Source: Plantactinospora mayteni
Lineage (GTDB): Bacteria > Actinomycetota > Actinomycetes > Mycobacteriales > Micromonosporaceae
Reading direction: 5' to 3'
Assembly (NCBI RefSeq): GCF_016862935.1
Contig: NZ_BONX01000007.1
Coordinates: 310,001 to 374,000 of the forward strand
DNA: 64,000 bases
Part shown: positions 42,283 through 51,129 of the stretch, piece by piece
Layout: the number at the start of each line of letters is the position of its first letter
How positions within the stretch are numbered: position 1 is the first letter of the stretch
The notes under the pieces: generated by a model
Told to the model about the DNA's origin: nothing
What the model saw: only the letters and a program-made list of their open reading frames with translations
Databases searched by the model: none
Program-made: the position numbers and the translations under genes

Positions 42283-43461
42283 ATGGGGGTGAGCGGGGCG
42301 GGTGACGAGGGACGACGGCCGGTGCCGCGGCCACCCCGGCTGGTCATGCTCGGCTCCACGATCGCCATCAGCCTGCTCGTCGGGTCGGTGGTCTGGACCA
42401 CGGTCACTTCGGGACCGGCGCCCTGGCTCCGGCTCGACATCGCGGCGGCCGTGGTCGCCTGCACTCTCGTGCCGGTGGCGGTCACCTGGCCGGTCGCCGG
42501 TGGGCTCGCGCTGGCCGCCCTGGCGGCGGTGTCCCCGGTGGCGACCCCGGCGGCCACCTTCGCCGCCATCAACGCGGCCCGGCAGCGCCCGTTCCCCACC
42601 GCCGTCGCGGTGGCGGTCGCCGGGCTCGCCGGGCACGCCCTGCAGGGCCGGTGGCGACCGTTGACCGGCCTGTCGTACGGCTGGTGGCTGCTGCTGATGG
42701 CCGCCGCCTACGCGGCACTGCTCGGCTGGGGTACCTGGGCGCGGGCCCGGCAGGCGCTGGTGATGTCGCTGCGCGAACGCGCCCGGCGGGCCGAGGCCGA
42801 GCAGGGCCGCCGGGTCACCGAGGCCCGGATCGCCGAGCGGACCCGGATCGCCCAGGAGATGCACGACGTACTGGCCCACCGGCTGTCCCTGCTCGCCGTC
42901 TACGCGGGTGCGTTGGAGTACCGCCCCGACTCGTCGCCGGAGCGGCTCGCGGCGGCGGCCGGGGTCATCCGGGGCGGCGTGCACCAGGCCCTCGACGAAC
43001 TCCGCGAGGTGGTCACGGTACTCCGGCAGGAGCCGGCCGGCGCCGATCCGGACAGCCCGCCCGGGCCCGAGCTGCGGGACGTGCCGCGCCTGGTCGGGGA
43101 GGCTCGGGAGGCCGGCCTCACCGTGTCGTTCGAGGACCGGACCGACCCGAACCTGGCGGAGGCGGCGGTGGCTCCGGTGACCGGGCGGACGGCGTACCGG
43201 GTGGTGCAGGAGGCCCTCACCAACGCGCGGAAGCACGCGGCGGGCCAGCCGGTACGGGTACACCTCGCCGGCTCCCCCGGCGGTACGCTGGTCGTCGACG
43301 TCCGCAACCCGCTCTCGTACCAGTTGCCCGAACTGCCCGGGGCCGGGATCGGACTGGTCGGGCTCACCGAACGGGTGAGCCTGGCCGGCGGGCGGCTCGA
43401 CCACGCGGTGAACGTGGCCGGCGAGTTCCATCTCCGGGCGGAGCTGCCGTGGCGGACCTGA
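42283..43461 (+). CDS. NarL-type sensor histidine kinase
   Basis: A 392-residue kinase with four or five membrane helices (about 20-150), then a HisKA_3 dimerisation domain with the phosphorylated His194 in QEMHDVLAHRLSLL, and an HATPase_c domain ending GAGIGLVGLTERVSLAGG. The sensor part is short and mostly buried, as in kinases that sense membrane stress. It overlaps the response regulator by 13 bp, so the two form one operon from a leaderless promoter. The signal is unknown. Confidence 0.93.
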   Translation: MGVSGAGDEGRRPVPRPPRLVMLGSTIAISLLVGSVVWTTVTSGPAPWLRLDIAAAVVACTLVPVAVTWPVAGGLALAALAAVSPVATPAATFAAINAARQRPFPTAVAVAVAGLAGHALQGRWRPLTGLSYGWWLLLMAAAYAALLGWGTWARARQALVMSLRERARRAEAEQGRRVTEARIAERTRIAQEMHDVLAHRLSLLAVYAGALEYRPDSSPERLAAAAGVIRGGVHQALDELREVVTVLRQEPAGADPDSPPGPELRDVPRLVGEAREAGLTVSFEDRTDPNLAEAAVAPVTGRTAYRVVQEALTNARKHAAGQPVRVHLAGSPGGTLVVDVRNPLSYQLPELPGAGIGLVGLTERVSLAGGRLDHAVNVAGEFHLRAELPWRT

Positions 43462-44114
43462 ACCCACCCGTGGTGCGGGTGATCGTCGTCGACGACGATC
43501 CGCTGGTCCGGACCGCCCTCACGATGATGCTCGACGGGGCACCCGGGATCAGCGTGGTCGGCACGCTCGCCGACGGTGACGAGGTGCCCGGGGCCGTCGA
43601 CCGGCACGGGGTCGACGTGGCGCTGATGGACATCCGGATGCCCCGGGTCAACGGCATCCTGGCGACCCGCCGGTTGCGGGCCCGGCACAACCCGCCCGAG
43701 GTCATCATGCTGACCACCTTCGACACCGACGACCACGTCGTACGCGCGCTGCGGGCCGGGGCGAGCGGCTTCCTGCTCAAGGACACCCCGCCGGAGCGCA
43801 TCGTCGACGCGATCCGGAAGGTGGCCGCCGGCGAACCGATCCTGTCGCCAGCGGTGACCCGGCGGTTGATGGAACGGATCACCACCGGCGCCGACGCCTA
43901 CGAGCGGGCCCGGTCGGCGCTGGCGACGTTGAGTCCCCGGGAACGTGAGGTCGCGCTGGCGGTCGCGCAGGGGCGGACCAACGCGGAGATCGCGTCGAGT
44001 CTCGCGATGAGCGTGGCCACCGTCAAGGCACACCTCACGCACATCCTGACCAAGCTCGACCTGGGCAACCGTACCCAGGTCGCGATGCTCGCCCACGACG
44101 CCGGACTGATCTGA
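43449..44114 (+). CDS. NarL/LuxR-type response regulator
   Basis: A 221-residue regulator. The receiver domain has the acidic pocket VVDDDP, phospho-acceptor Asp61 (ALMDIRMP) and Lys in FLLKDTPP. The C-terminal LuxR helix-turn-helix reads LSPREREVALAVAQGRTNAE, then VKAHLTHIL. The GTG at 43449 follows GGAG inside the kinase 3' end. It is the partner of the preceding kinase. A 17-bp hairpin follows the gene. Targets are not evident nearby. Confidence 0.93.
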   Translation: MADLNPPVVRVIVVDDDPLVRTALTMMLDGAPGISVVGTLADGDEVPGAVDRHGVDVALMDIRMPRVNGILATRRLRARHNPPEVIMLTTFDTDDHVVRALRAGASGFLLKDTPPERIVDAIRKVAAGEPILSPAVTRRLMERITTGADAYERARSALATLSPREREVALAVAQGRTNAEIASSLAMSVATVKAHLTHILTKLDLGNRTQVAMLAHDAGLI

Positions 44115-44173
44115 CAGTGCGGCTGGCCGGTCGGACGGCTGCCACGGATTGGTCACCCCGGCGGTCTCTAGGT

Positions 44174-44225
44174 CGGACGCGGCCCCTTCCTGCCACCCGG
44201 TGACGCTGGGAAGGGGCCGCGTCCG
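44174..44225. terminator. bidirectional 17-bp hairpin
   Basis: CGGACGCGGCCCCTTCC (44174-44190) and GGAAGGGGCCGCGTCCG (44209-44225) form a perfect stem with an 18-nt loop between the convergent response regulator and LPMO genes. Confidence 0.85.
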
Positions 44226-44229
44226 GCTG

Positions 44230-45378
44230 TCAGGCGGCGGCGCAGCTCAGCGACGGTACGGCGTTGCTGCCGGTCTGTGACGCGAGGAAGCCGAAGGTGG
44301 TGCTGGCCCCGGCGCCGAGACTGCCGTTGTAGTCGGTGTTCCGGGCGGTGACGCTGGATCCGCTGCTGGTGATCGTCGCGCCCCAGGAGTTGCTGACCTG
44401 TTGCCCGTTGGCGAATGTCCAGGTCACCGTCCAGCCGCTGATCGCGGCGCTTCCGGCGGTGACCCGTACGTCCGCCTGGAAGCCACCCGACCAGCTACCG
44501 GTGACGGTGTACGTCGCCGAGCAGCTACCCGAGCCGCCGGGCGGCGGGGTACGGGTCGGCGTGGTCGTCGGCGGCGGGGTGGTGCGGGTCGGCGTCGGGG
44601 TGGGGGTACGGGTCGGCGTGGCGGTCGGCTGCGGGTTGCCGCTGCCGCCGAAGTTGACGTCGCTGCACCAGTAGTAGTTCTGGTCGGCGTGGCTGGCCTT
44701 CCAGATCACGAAGACGATGTGCCGGCCGGTCCGCCCCGGCGCGCTGATCGGGATCGTGTTGGAGACGCCGTTCAGCACCGGGTCGCCGGGCTCCCGGGTG
44801 CCCGCGCCCGGCGCGTACCGGCCGGTTTCCCGGAGCAGTTCGAGGTTGCTCCAGCCGAGCCGTTGGGTGAGCGGGTTGAAGCCCTGCCGGGTGACGTAGA
44901 TCAGGAAGTAGTCCGCCCCGTGCAGCGCCTGGTCGTGGATGGTGACGTTGAAGTTGGTGCCGACGTTGGCGGCCTGCCAGTTGCCCGGGTTGTCCAGCGC
45001 GGCGTACCGGACGCCGCCGGTCTCGCCGGCACTGCACAGTTGGCCGCTCGGCACGGCGGCCTGGTGGTTGCCGTTCACGCCCTCCCGGTAGAGGCCGTTC
45101 CAGTTCCACATGGCGTTCGGGTCGGCCTGCCAGGCCTGCCAGCACATCGGGTCCTGGGTGGCCATCGCCGGGTTCTGGAAGTCGTTGCCCCAGCGCTTCC
45201 AGCAGCCGTAGTTACGGGAGGCGGGGTTGATCGTCGAGCCGTGCCCGCTCGCGGTGTCCCGGGAGACCGCGAGGGCGCTGGCGAGGAGGACGACCGCGGT
45301 CGCCGCGACCGCGAGGATCCGCAGGACCATCGGGGCGCGGCGCCGGGCCGGGTGCAGGGGTTGGGCGAGTGAAGACAT
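44230..45378 (-). CDS. secreted AA10 lytic polysaccharide monooxygenase with CBM2
   Basis: A 382-residue copper enzyme. After the signal peptide the mature chain should begin at His46 (HGSTINPASRNYGCWK), the N-terminal residue of the histidine brace. The second brace His lies in the AA10 core, probably HDQALHGADYFLIY. The core ends near SDVNFGG. A Pro/Thr linker (TPTRTPTPTPTRTTPPP) joins a C-terminal CBM2 with bracketing Cys residues. It oxidatively cuts crystalline cellulose or chitin; the CBM2 and the Trp-rich core favour cellulose. The ATG at 45378 follows GGGGA. A TTGACA promoter lies 100 bp upstream, directly against a truncated phosphoesterase gene. Confidence 0.95.
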   Translation of the reverse strand: MSSLAQPLHPARRRAPMVLRILAVAATAVVLLASALAVSRDTASGHGSTINPASRNYGCWKRWGNDFQNPAMATQDPMCWQAWQADPNAMWNWNGLYREGVNGNHQAAVPSGQLCSAGETGGVRYAALDNPGNWQAANVGTNFNVTIHDQALHGADYFLIYVTRQGFNPLTQRLGWSNLELLRETGRYAPGAGTREPGDPVLNGVSNTIPISAPGRTGRHIVFVIWKASHADQNYYWCSDVNFGGSGNPQPTATPTRTPTPTPTRTTPPPTTTPTRTPPPGGSGSCSATYTVTGSWSGGFQADVRVTAGSAAISGWTVTWTFANGQQVSNSWGATITSSGSSVTARNTDYNGSLGAGASTTFGFLASQTGSNAVPSLSCAAA

Positions 45379-45477
45379 GGGATCCCCAGACGTCGATTGC
45401 ACGAGTGAGTACGCGGGAGGCTTGCCCGGCGCTCCCGCACCATCCACCCGGCTCCGGCGGCGGTGTCCCTGGAGAGA

Positions 45478-45506
45478 GATTCACATCGCTGAATGGTGCT
45501 TGTCAA
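45478..45506 (-). promoter_or_regulatory. promoter of the LPMO gene
   Basis: On the minus strand TTGACA (45506-45501) and TGAATC (45483-45478) are spaced 17 bp. The -35 is perfect, the -10 weak, which suggests activator dependence. Confidence 0.5.
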
Positions 45507-45515
45507 TAGTTTAGG

Positions 45516-45704
45516 GTGCCAACAAAGGAGGATGTCGGGCCCGGCGAGAACCACGGCAGGCGCGTGGATAGGGTGGTTCCGTCCGCCGCCCGGTTCGCCG
45601 ACTGCGACCTGCTGGTCTTCGGCCACTCCCACCTTCCGTGGCACAGCGAGGCGCCGGGCGGGCTGCGGTTGCTCAACCCCGGCTCGCCGACCGAGAGGAA
45701 GTGA
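45516..45704 (+). pseudogene. C-terminal remnant of a YfcE-like metallophosphoesterase
   Basis: The frame encodes DCDLLVFGHSHLPWH followed by GGLRLLNPGSPTERK and a stop. This is the last metal-binding motif (GHSH) and the typical end of YfcE-type phosphoesterases, which are about 160-250 residues long. The N-terminal metal motifs (DxH, GDxxD, GNHD) are absent; the sequence upstream is the LPMO promoter. The stop sits two bases before the next ATG, so the remnant was once coupled to the phosphotransferase gene. Confidence 0.75.
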
Positions 45705-45706
45705 CC

Positions 45707-46561
45707 ATGCGTGCCGAGCTGACCGGGTACGCGCGGCAGGTGCTCGGCTCGGGGCAGGTGGTCGCGGACCGGTCCTGGGGGCACGGTGTCGCGGGCGTGC
45801 TGGAGCTGCGGGACGACGACGGGGCCGTCTGGTTCGTGAAGGGACACGGCGACCCGGAGCGCTACCGGCGGGAGCTGTCGGCGTACCGGCGTTGGGTGCC
45901 GGGGCTCGGCGGGCGCGCACCGAGGCTGCGGGCGTACGACGACGAACGGCTCGCGCTGGTGCTGTCGGCGGTGCCGGGCGAGGCCGGTCTGTCGTACGCG
46001 ACGGATCCGGAGGTGCAGCGCGAGGCGGGGATACTGCTGCGCCGGCTGCACGACACCGAGACGCTGTCGCCCTGGACCGATCTGGTCGCCGAGAAGCTCG
46101 ACGAACTGGACCGGCTCTCGGTCCGGGCGAGCCGGCTGCTCGAACCCCGGGAACTCGACTTCGTCCGGGCCGAGCTGCGGAACCTCTCCGGCGTTCCGGC
46201 GCCGGCCCGGGTGCCGTGCCATCTCGACTACAGCCCGCGCAACTGGCTGGTCGACCGGGAGGACGGACACGGCGTCGAGGGGCGGGTGCACGTCATCGAC
46301 TTCGAGTGGGCCGGGCCGGAGGTCTGGGTCAACGACCTGAACCGGCTCTACTTCGGCCCGTGGCGGGACCGGCCGGACCTCGGGGACGCGTTCCTGGCCG
46401 GCTACGGTCGTACCCTCGACGACGCCGACCGGGCGGTGCTGCACGCCTGCGGGGCGCTGACCGCGGTCTTCATCGTGGTCTGGGCGCACGGGCGCGGCGA
46501 GCCCGGTTTCGCCGAGGCGTGGCGGCAGAACCTGCGCGGGTTGATGGACGGGTGGCGGTGA
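45707..46561 (+). CDS. APH-family phosphotransferase
   Basis: A 284-residue kinase-fold protein. The ATP-binding N-lobe has WFVKGHGDPERYRREL; the catalytic loop reads CHLDYSPRNWLV (HxDxxxxN) and the metal Asp lies in VIDFEWAGP. These are the residues of the aminoglycoside/choline/homoserine kinase group. The substrate is unknown. GAGAGGAAG precedes the ATG. It lies directly downstream of the phosphoesterase remnant and may have lost its original promoter when that gene was truncated. Confidence 0.85.
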   Translation: MRAELTGYARQVLGSGQVVADRSWGHGVAGVLELRDDDGAVWFVKGHGDPERYRRELSAYRRWVPGLGGRAPRLRAYDDERLALVLSAVPGEAGLSYATDPEVQREAGILLRRLHDTETLSPWTDLVAEKLDELDRLSVRASRLLEPRELDFVRAELRNLSGVPAPARVPCHLDYSPRNWLVDREDGHGVEGRVHVIDFEWAGPEVWVNDLNRLYFGPWRDRPDLGDAFLAGYGRTLDDADRAVLHACGALTAVFIVVWAHGRGEPGFAEAWRQNLRGLMDGWR

Positions 46562-46633
46562 ACCGGTGACCGCGCCCGGTAACCGGCCGATCGGCCCGGC
46601 GCGGTCCGATCACCCGCCTGCCAGACTGTAGGG

Positions 46634-48037
46634 GTGCATGACTTCGACGTGCTCGTGGTGGGTTCGGGGCCGGGCGGGCAGAAGGCCGCGATCGCGGCGG
46701 CCAAGCTCGGCAGCCGGGTGGCGGTGGTGGAACGGCAGCACATGGTCGGCGGGGTGTGCATCAACACCGGTACGGTCCCGTCGAAGACGCTGCGCGAGGC
46801 GGTGCTCTATCTGACCGGGCTGAGCCAGCGGGAGGTGTACGGCCAGAGCTACCGGCTCAAGGACGACATCACCGTCGCCGACCTGACGGCGCGGACCCAG
46901 CACGTCATCGGCCGGGAGATCGACGTGGTGCGCAGCCAGTTGGCGCGCAACCGGGTACGGCTGATCACCGGTAACGCCCGGTTCACCGACCCGCACACCG
47001 TCACCGTGACCGATCCGGTCGGGCACGAGTCGAAGGTGACCGCGGACAAGATCATCATCGCCGTGGGTACCCGGCCGGCGCGACCGGCCAGTGTGGACTT
47101 CGACGAGCGTACGATCATCGACTCGGACGGCATCATCAACCTGGAACGGGTGCCGAACTCCATGGTCGTGGTCGGTGCCGGGGTGATCGGCATCGAGTAC
47201 GCCTCGATGTTCGCCGCGCTGGGCACCAAGGTCACCGTGGTCGAGCGGCGGGACCGGATGCTCGAATTCTGCGACCTGGAGATCGTGGAGGCGCTGAAAT
47301 ACCACCTCCGGGACCTGGCGGTGACCTTCCGGTTCAGCGAGGCGGTGGCGGCGGTGGAGCGGCACGCCCGGGGTGCCATCGCGGTGCTGGAGAGCGGCAA
47401 GCGGATCGCCGCCGACACCGTGATGTATTCCGCCGGCCGGCAGGGGCTGGGCAGCGAACTCGACCTGGAGAACGCCGGCCTGGCCGCCGACGCCCGGGGC
47501 CGGATCGAGGTCGACGCGGAGTTCCGGACCTCGGTGCCGCACATCTACGCGGTCGGTGACGTGATCGGCTTTCCCGCCCTCGCCTCCACCTCGATGGAGC
47601 AGGGCCGGGTGGCGGCGCACCACGCCTGCGCCGAACCGGTGCGGGCCCTGTCGGAGGCGCAGCCGATCGGCATCTACACGATCCCGGAGATCAGCTTCAT
47701 CGGCCGTACCGAGGACGAACTCACCCGGGACAAGGTGCCGTTCGAGGTCGGCATCTCCCGCTACCGGGAACTCGCCCGGGGCGCGATCAGCGGCGACTCC
47801 TACGGCATGCTGAAGCTGTTGGTCGCCCCGGACACCGGTCGGCTGCTCGGGGTGCACATCTTCGGCACCGGGGCCACCGAACTCGTGCACATCGGACAGG
47901 CCGTGATGGGCTGCCAGGGTACCGTCGACTACCTGGTCGACGCGGTCTTCAACTATCCGACGCTGGCCGAGGCGTACAAGGTCGCCGCGCTGGACGCGAT
48001 GAACAAGATGCGGCACCTCGCCCGGCTGCGGGACTGA
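46634..48037 (+). CDS. sthA: soluble pyridine nucleotide transhydrogenase
   Basis: A 467-residue flavoprotein. The FAD loop is [19 protein letters not shown]. The position of the redox-active disulfide reads [16 protein letters not shown], with only one Cys, as in SthA and unlike dihydrolipoamide dehydrogenases. The NAD loop [19 protein letters not shown], the second FAD motif [10 protein letters not shown] and the C-terminal dimer domain are complete. SthA equilibrates NADH and NADPH in the cytoplasm. The GTG at 46634 has no convincing ribosome site; AGGGG is too close. Confidence 0.92.
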   Translation: MHDFDVLVVGSGPGGQKAAIAAAKLGSRVAVVERQHMVGGVCINTGTVPSKTLREAVLYLTGLSQREVYGQSYRLKDDITVADLTARTQHVIGREIDVVRSQLARNRVRLITGNARFTDPHTVTVTDPVGHESKVTADKIIIAVGTRPARPASVDFDERTIIDSDGIINLERVPNSMVVVGAGVIGIEYASMFAALGTKVTVVERRDRMLEFCDLEIVEALKYHLRDLAVTFRFSEAVAAVERHARGAIAVLESGKRIAADTVMYSAGRQGLGSELDLENAGLAADARGRIEVDAEFRTSVPHIYAVGDVIGFPALASTSMEQGRVAAHHACAEPVRALSEAQPIGIYTIPEISFIGRTEDELTRDKVPFEVGISRYRELARGAISGDSYGMLKLLVAPDTGRLLGVHIFGTGATELVHIGQAVMGCQGTVDYLVDAVFNYPTLAEAYKVAALDAMNKMRHLARLRD

Positions 48038-48161
48038 CACCGCCAGGGCGGTCCGTGGACGGTCGGATAGCGTGAGGGGTCTGTTACGGTCGATGACGTA
48101 GCGCGACCCATCCGCAACCGCCACTGCTCCGAAGCATCCGCGACGGAGAGGAACCGCATCG

Positions 48162-49307
48162 ATGAGTGCACTGTTCAACGCCCTGCGGGAGCGGGTCGAG
48201 GTCAACGCGCGGCACGCGGTCGAGACGTACACCAACGAGGTCAGTGAATACCAGGCGATGGCGCCCGGCGTCGACGGCCAGATCGGGATGTACGACTTCG
48301 CGGTACTCATCCGGCGCCGGTCGCTCGATCTCGCCGCGGTCGAGCTGCCGCTGAAGGAGCAGGACCTGGCCGCCATCGCGGCGGTCGGCCGCCAGCGGGC
48401 CGAGGTGGGCCTGTCGGTGCCGTCCCAGCAGCAGGTGCTGGGCCTGCACACCGCGATGATGGTGCGCGAGGTGCACGATCTGGCCCGCCCCGAGGACGTC
48501 ACCGACCTGCTGCGGATGGTCGGCTGGCTCGGCACCCAGGGCGTCCGGGCTCGAAGCGCCTACCTGCGCGGTTACACCCGTGGCGTGGGTACCGCCCGGG
48601 TGTTGTCGACCCGGCTGGAGATCCTGGCCCGGGCCCTGCTCGCGGACGAGCCGGTGGAGCCGTTCGTCGCCGACCTGCGCCTCGCCGGGCGGTACCATAT
48701 CTCGATCTTGAAAATGGCGCGGCCGGCGACGCCGGAGACGCAGTCCGAGGTGGTCGCCGCGCTCGCACCGGACCGGATTCCGGTGACCTGGCTCGCCGCC
48801 GACGAGGTCGCCGTGCTCACGCCCGGCAACGCCGCCAGAGCGAAGACCCTTCAGTGGGTACGCCACGCGACGGCGCTGATCGGGCAGCCCTGCGGGATAG
48901 GCACGGCCGAGGGTGTGGTGGGCGGACTGGCCGAGACGCTGGCCTGGGCCCGCGAGGCGAGCCGGGTGGCGCCGCCACAGGATCGTCCGGAGCGGCTGCC
49001 GGAGATCGCGGACCTCTTCGTGGAGATGGCGGTGGCACGCACGCCGGCGGTCGACGGGTGGCTGCGCAGCTACGCGAAGGCGCTGGCCACCGGCCCGGAC
49101 CTGGTGGCGACGCTGCGTGCCTACTATGCCAGCGACATGAACCGGACGGGCGCCGCCGCCGCGCTGCACATCCACCCGCGCACGCTGGACTATCGGCTGC
49201 GCCGGGTACGCGAGGTCACCGGCATCGATCCCGGCTCGACCGTCGGTGTCCGGCTGCTGAGCGCGACGGTAGCGCGGACGCTCGCCGTGCGGCACTACGC
49301 GGACTGA
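48162..49307 (+). CDS. PucR-type transcriptional regulator
   Basis: A 381-residue regulator. Residues about 1-160 form an all-helical N-terminal domain of the kind common in streptomycete PucR proteins. A middle GGDEF-like domain (about 170-290) follows, and the C-terminal PucR helix-turn-helix is clear: LRAYYASDMNRTGAAAALHI then HPRTLDYRLRRVREVTG. GGAGAGG precedes the ATG by eleven bases. It is followed after 70 bp by two secreted-protein genes on the same strand, which may be its targets (inference). Confidence 0.88.
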   Translation: MSALFNALRERVEVNARHAVETYTNEVSEYQAMAPGVDGQIGMYDFAVLIRRRSLDLAAVELPLKEQDLAAIAAVGRQRAEVGLSVPSQQQVLGLHTAMMVREVHDLARPEDVTDLLRMVGWLGTQGVRARSAYLRGYTRGVGTARVLSTRLEILARALLADEPVEPFVADLRLAGRYHISILKMARPATPETQSEVVAALAPDRIPVTWLAADEVAVLTPGNAARAKTLQWVRHATALIGQPCGIGTAEGVVGGLAETLAWAREASRVAPPQDRPERLPEIADLFVEMAVARTPAVDGWLRSYAKALATGPDLVATLRAYYASDMNRTGAAAALHIHPRTLDYRLRRVREVTGIDPGSTVGVRLLSATVARTLAVRHYAD

Positions 49308-49377
49308 CAAACGTCACCGCGGACTTACGCACGGTTCACGAAGACGGGCAACGTCCGGTGCCGAGAAACTCTCTGCC

Positions 49378-50157
49378 ATGTGGAGGAGACGTATACATGG
49401 CATCGCGGCGTCGGCCGTCGCGCTCGCGATGCTGCTGACCGGGACCGCACAACCGGCCCGGGCCAACGCAGACGGCGGCCTCAGCAGCCCGATCGTGGAC
49501 GCGGCACTGATCGCCTTCAACATCTACCGGTCGGGCAGCGCGACGCCGGACCAGATCGTCGAGTTCATCCGGGTCATCACCGGCGCACTCACCGGCCTGG
49601 AGAACGAGGTGAAGGATCACGCCGACGGCCTCGAGGCGGCCGAGGTGCTCGGGCACGCCAGCCAGGTCCGGGCCGACGTGTTCGATTACCACAACATGCG
49701 GGACAACGAGGTCACGGCGGAAGTGTTCGCCATGCGGGTCGGCGGCTTCGCGGCGAACGCGAACTACAAGTACCGGGTGGTCGGGCGGAAGGCCAAGGAC
49801 CAGATCGGCCTCGGCGCGCAGACGCTCTACCCGGTCGCCATAGCCGTGCGCGTCGACATCAAGTGGACCGGCGGGCTCGGCGAGATCGAGGCCGCGTACC
49901 GCGCACTCAACCAGCGGATCGTGGCCGACCTGGAACCGACGTGCACCCGCGTCAGCGACCCCGAACCCATCCCGGGCCGGATCTACGTCCGACACGAGTG
50001 CGTGGCGGCCAACGGCGAGACGGCCGTCGCCGTCGACCACAAGGTCGGCGACACCTGGCGCAGCGGGCCGGTCAACCTGGAGAACCTCAAGCTCGAAGCC
50101 GCCAGGAACTCGAGCTGGGCGGCGGCCAAACGCATCCTCGCCGGACAGGGACAGTAG
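49378..50157 (+). CDS. secreted helical protein A (paralogue of the next gene)
   Basis: A 259-residue protein with a signal peptide ending QPARA (about residue 29). The mature part begins with long helices (SPIVDAALIAFNIYR, IVEFIRVITGALTGLENEV) and a region ENEVKDHADGLEAAEVLGHA followed by NM. The C-terminal half is beta-like with two Cys (PTCTRV, RHECVA). The pattern NxVxxHxDxLxAAxV...Q...D..NM recurs in the next gene, so the two are paralogues. No family was recognised. The ATG at 49378 has a weak ribosome site; GGAGGAG lies just inside the frame but serves no in-frame start. Confidence 0.7.
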   Translation: MWRRRIHGIAASAVALAMLLTGTAQPARANADGGLSSPIVDAALIAFNIYRSGSATPDQIVEFIRVITGALTGLENEVKDHADGLEAAEVLGHASQVRADVFDYHNMRDNEVTAEVFAMRVGGFAANANYKYRVVGRKAKDQIGLGAQTLYPVAIAVRVDIKWTGGLGEIEAAYRALNQRIVADLEPTCTRVSDPEPIPGRIYVRHECVAANGETAVAVDHKVGDTWRSGPVNLENLKLEAARNSSWAAAKRILAGQGQ

Positions 50158-50165
50158 GAGGAAAC

Positions 50166-50951
50166 GTGAGGAAACAACTGCGCAACTGCCTGATCGCCGC
50201 CGGCCTGGCCGTCGCGATCACGGTGGTCCCCAGTACCGCACCGGCCCAGGCCGCGCCGCGCACCGAAGGGGTGCAGGCGATGGCGTTCGACTGGGTCAGC
50301 CTCGTGGTCGCGGTCGCCGGGCACCTGCTGAACGGCGGCGGCTCCGAGGACGCCTCGCTGAAGGCGGCCGTCCAGCAGATCGTCGCCGCCGTCGAGGCCG
50401 CGAAGAACGACATCATCGCGCACACCGACGCGATCGCCGCAGCCGACGTGCAGGCCTGCGCCCGCCAGCACACCATCGAGTTCACCGACATCGAGAACAT
50501 GTCGAACACGGTGCGGCAGCTCTGGGCGCAGAACGCGACGGGCTGCGCGACGCTGGCGACCGCGTACGTCAACGCCGTCCAGACCCCACAGGCGGTCGAC
50601 AACATCGGCCACGTCCTGCCCGCGCTGTTCGCCATCGTGATCGCCGCGCGCGGTCGTGCCGGCCTCACCAACGGCATCAACCTGGTGATCCAGGACCAGA
50701 TCCGCAGCTACGAGGCGGTCGTCGCCAAGCTCACCCCGACGAACTGCGTGAAGAAGGGCAACAAGGAACCGGGCTCCCCGCGCGAGAAGTGGTGGGAGTG
50801 CACCGCCTACAACGGCGACTGGGGCCAGTCCGGTTGGGTCACCGCCCCGGCCGAACCCGTGCGCGCCGAGGCAGAGTACGCCGCCACCCGCAACACCAGC
50901 CGACCCGCAGCCCTGTCCGGGCTACCCCAACTCCGCTCGCTGGGAGTCTGA
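50166..50951 (+). CDS. secreted helical protein B (paralogue of the preceding gene)
   Basis: A 261-residue protein whose GTG follows AGGAGG eight bases after the upstream stop. Signal peptide ends PAQAA. A hydrophobic helix (FDWVSLVVAVAGHLL) is followed by a long amphipathic helix (LKAAVQQIVAAVEAAKNDII) and AHTDAIAAADVQACARQ...NM, which aligns with protein A. A second hydrophobic stretch (IGHVLPALFAIVIAA) and two C-terminal Cys (NCVKKG, WECTAY) follow. Long helices with two hydrophobic hairpins recall alpha-helical pore-forming proteins, but there is no family match and this is only a suggestion. Confidence 0.75.
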   Translation: MRKQLRNCLIAAGLAVAITVVPSTAPAQAAPRTEGVQAMAFDWVSLVVAVAGHLLNGGGSEDASLKAAVQQIVAAVEAAKNDIIAHTDAIAAADVQACARQHTIEFTDIENMSNTVRQLWAQNATGCATLATAYVNAVQTPQAVDNIGHVLPALFAIVIAARGRAGLTNGINLVIQDQIRSYEAVVAKLTPTNCVKKGNKEPGSPREKWWECTAYNGDWGQSGWVTAPAEPVRAEAEYAATRNTSRPAALSGLPQLRSLGV

Positions 50952-50958
50952 CCAGTTC

Positions 50959-51000
50959 GTCCGCGCCGCATGATGTCGATCGACACCATGCGGCGCGGAC
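50959..51000. terminator. 42-bp near-perfect palindrome
   Basis: GTCCGCGCCGCATG (50959-50972) and CATGCGGCGCGGAC (50987-51000) are perfect arms, and the centre TGTCGATCGACA is itself palindromic, leaving one A/C mismatch in 42 bp. It lies directly after the secreted pair. Confidence 0.8.
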
Positions 51001-51129
51001 GGGCAGACCACTCTGTCGTCAACTACTCTCTGTCCACGATCCGTCACCTGGTTGTCGTTCCCCGGCTGGTGTCCGCCCCGTTGAACCGGGTGACGGGCAT
51101 TGGCCGGAGCGGACTGGGGAGGCGCGACG

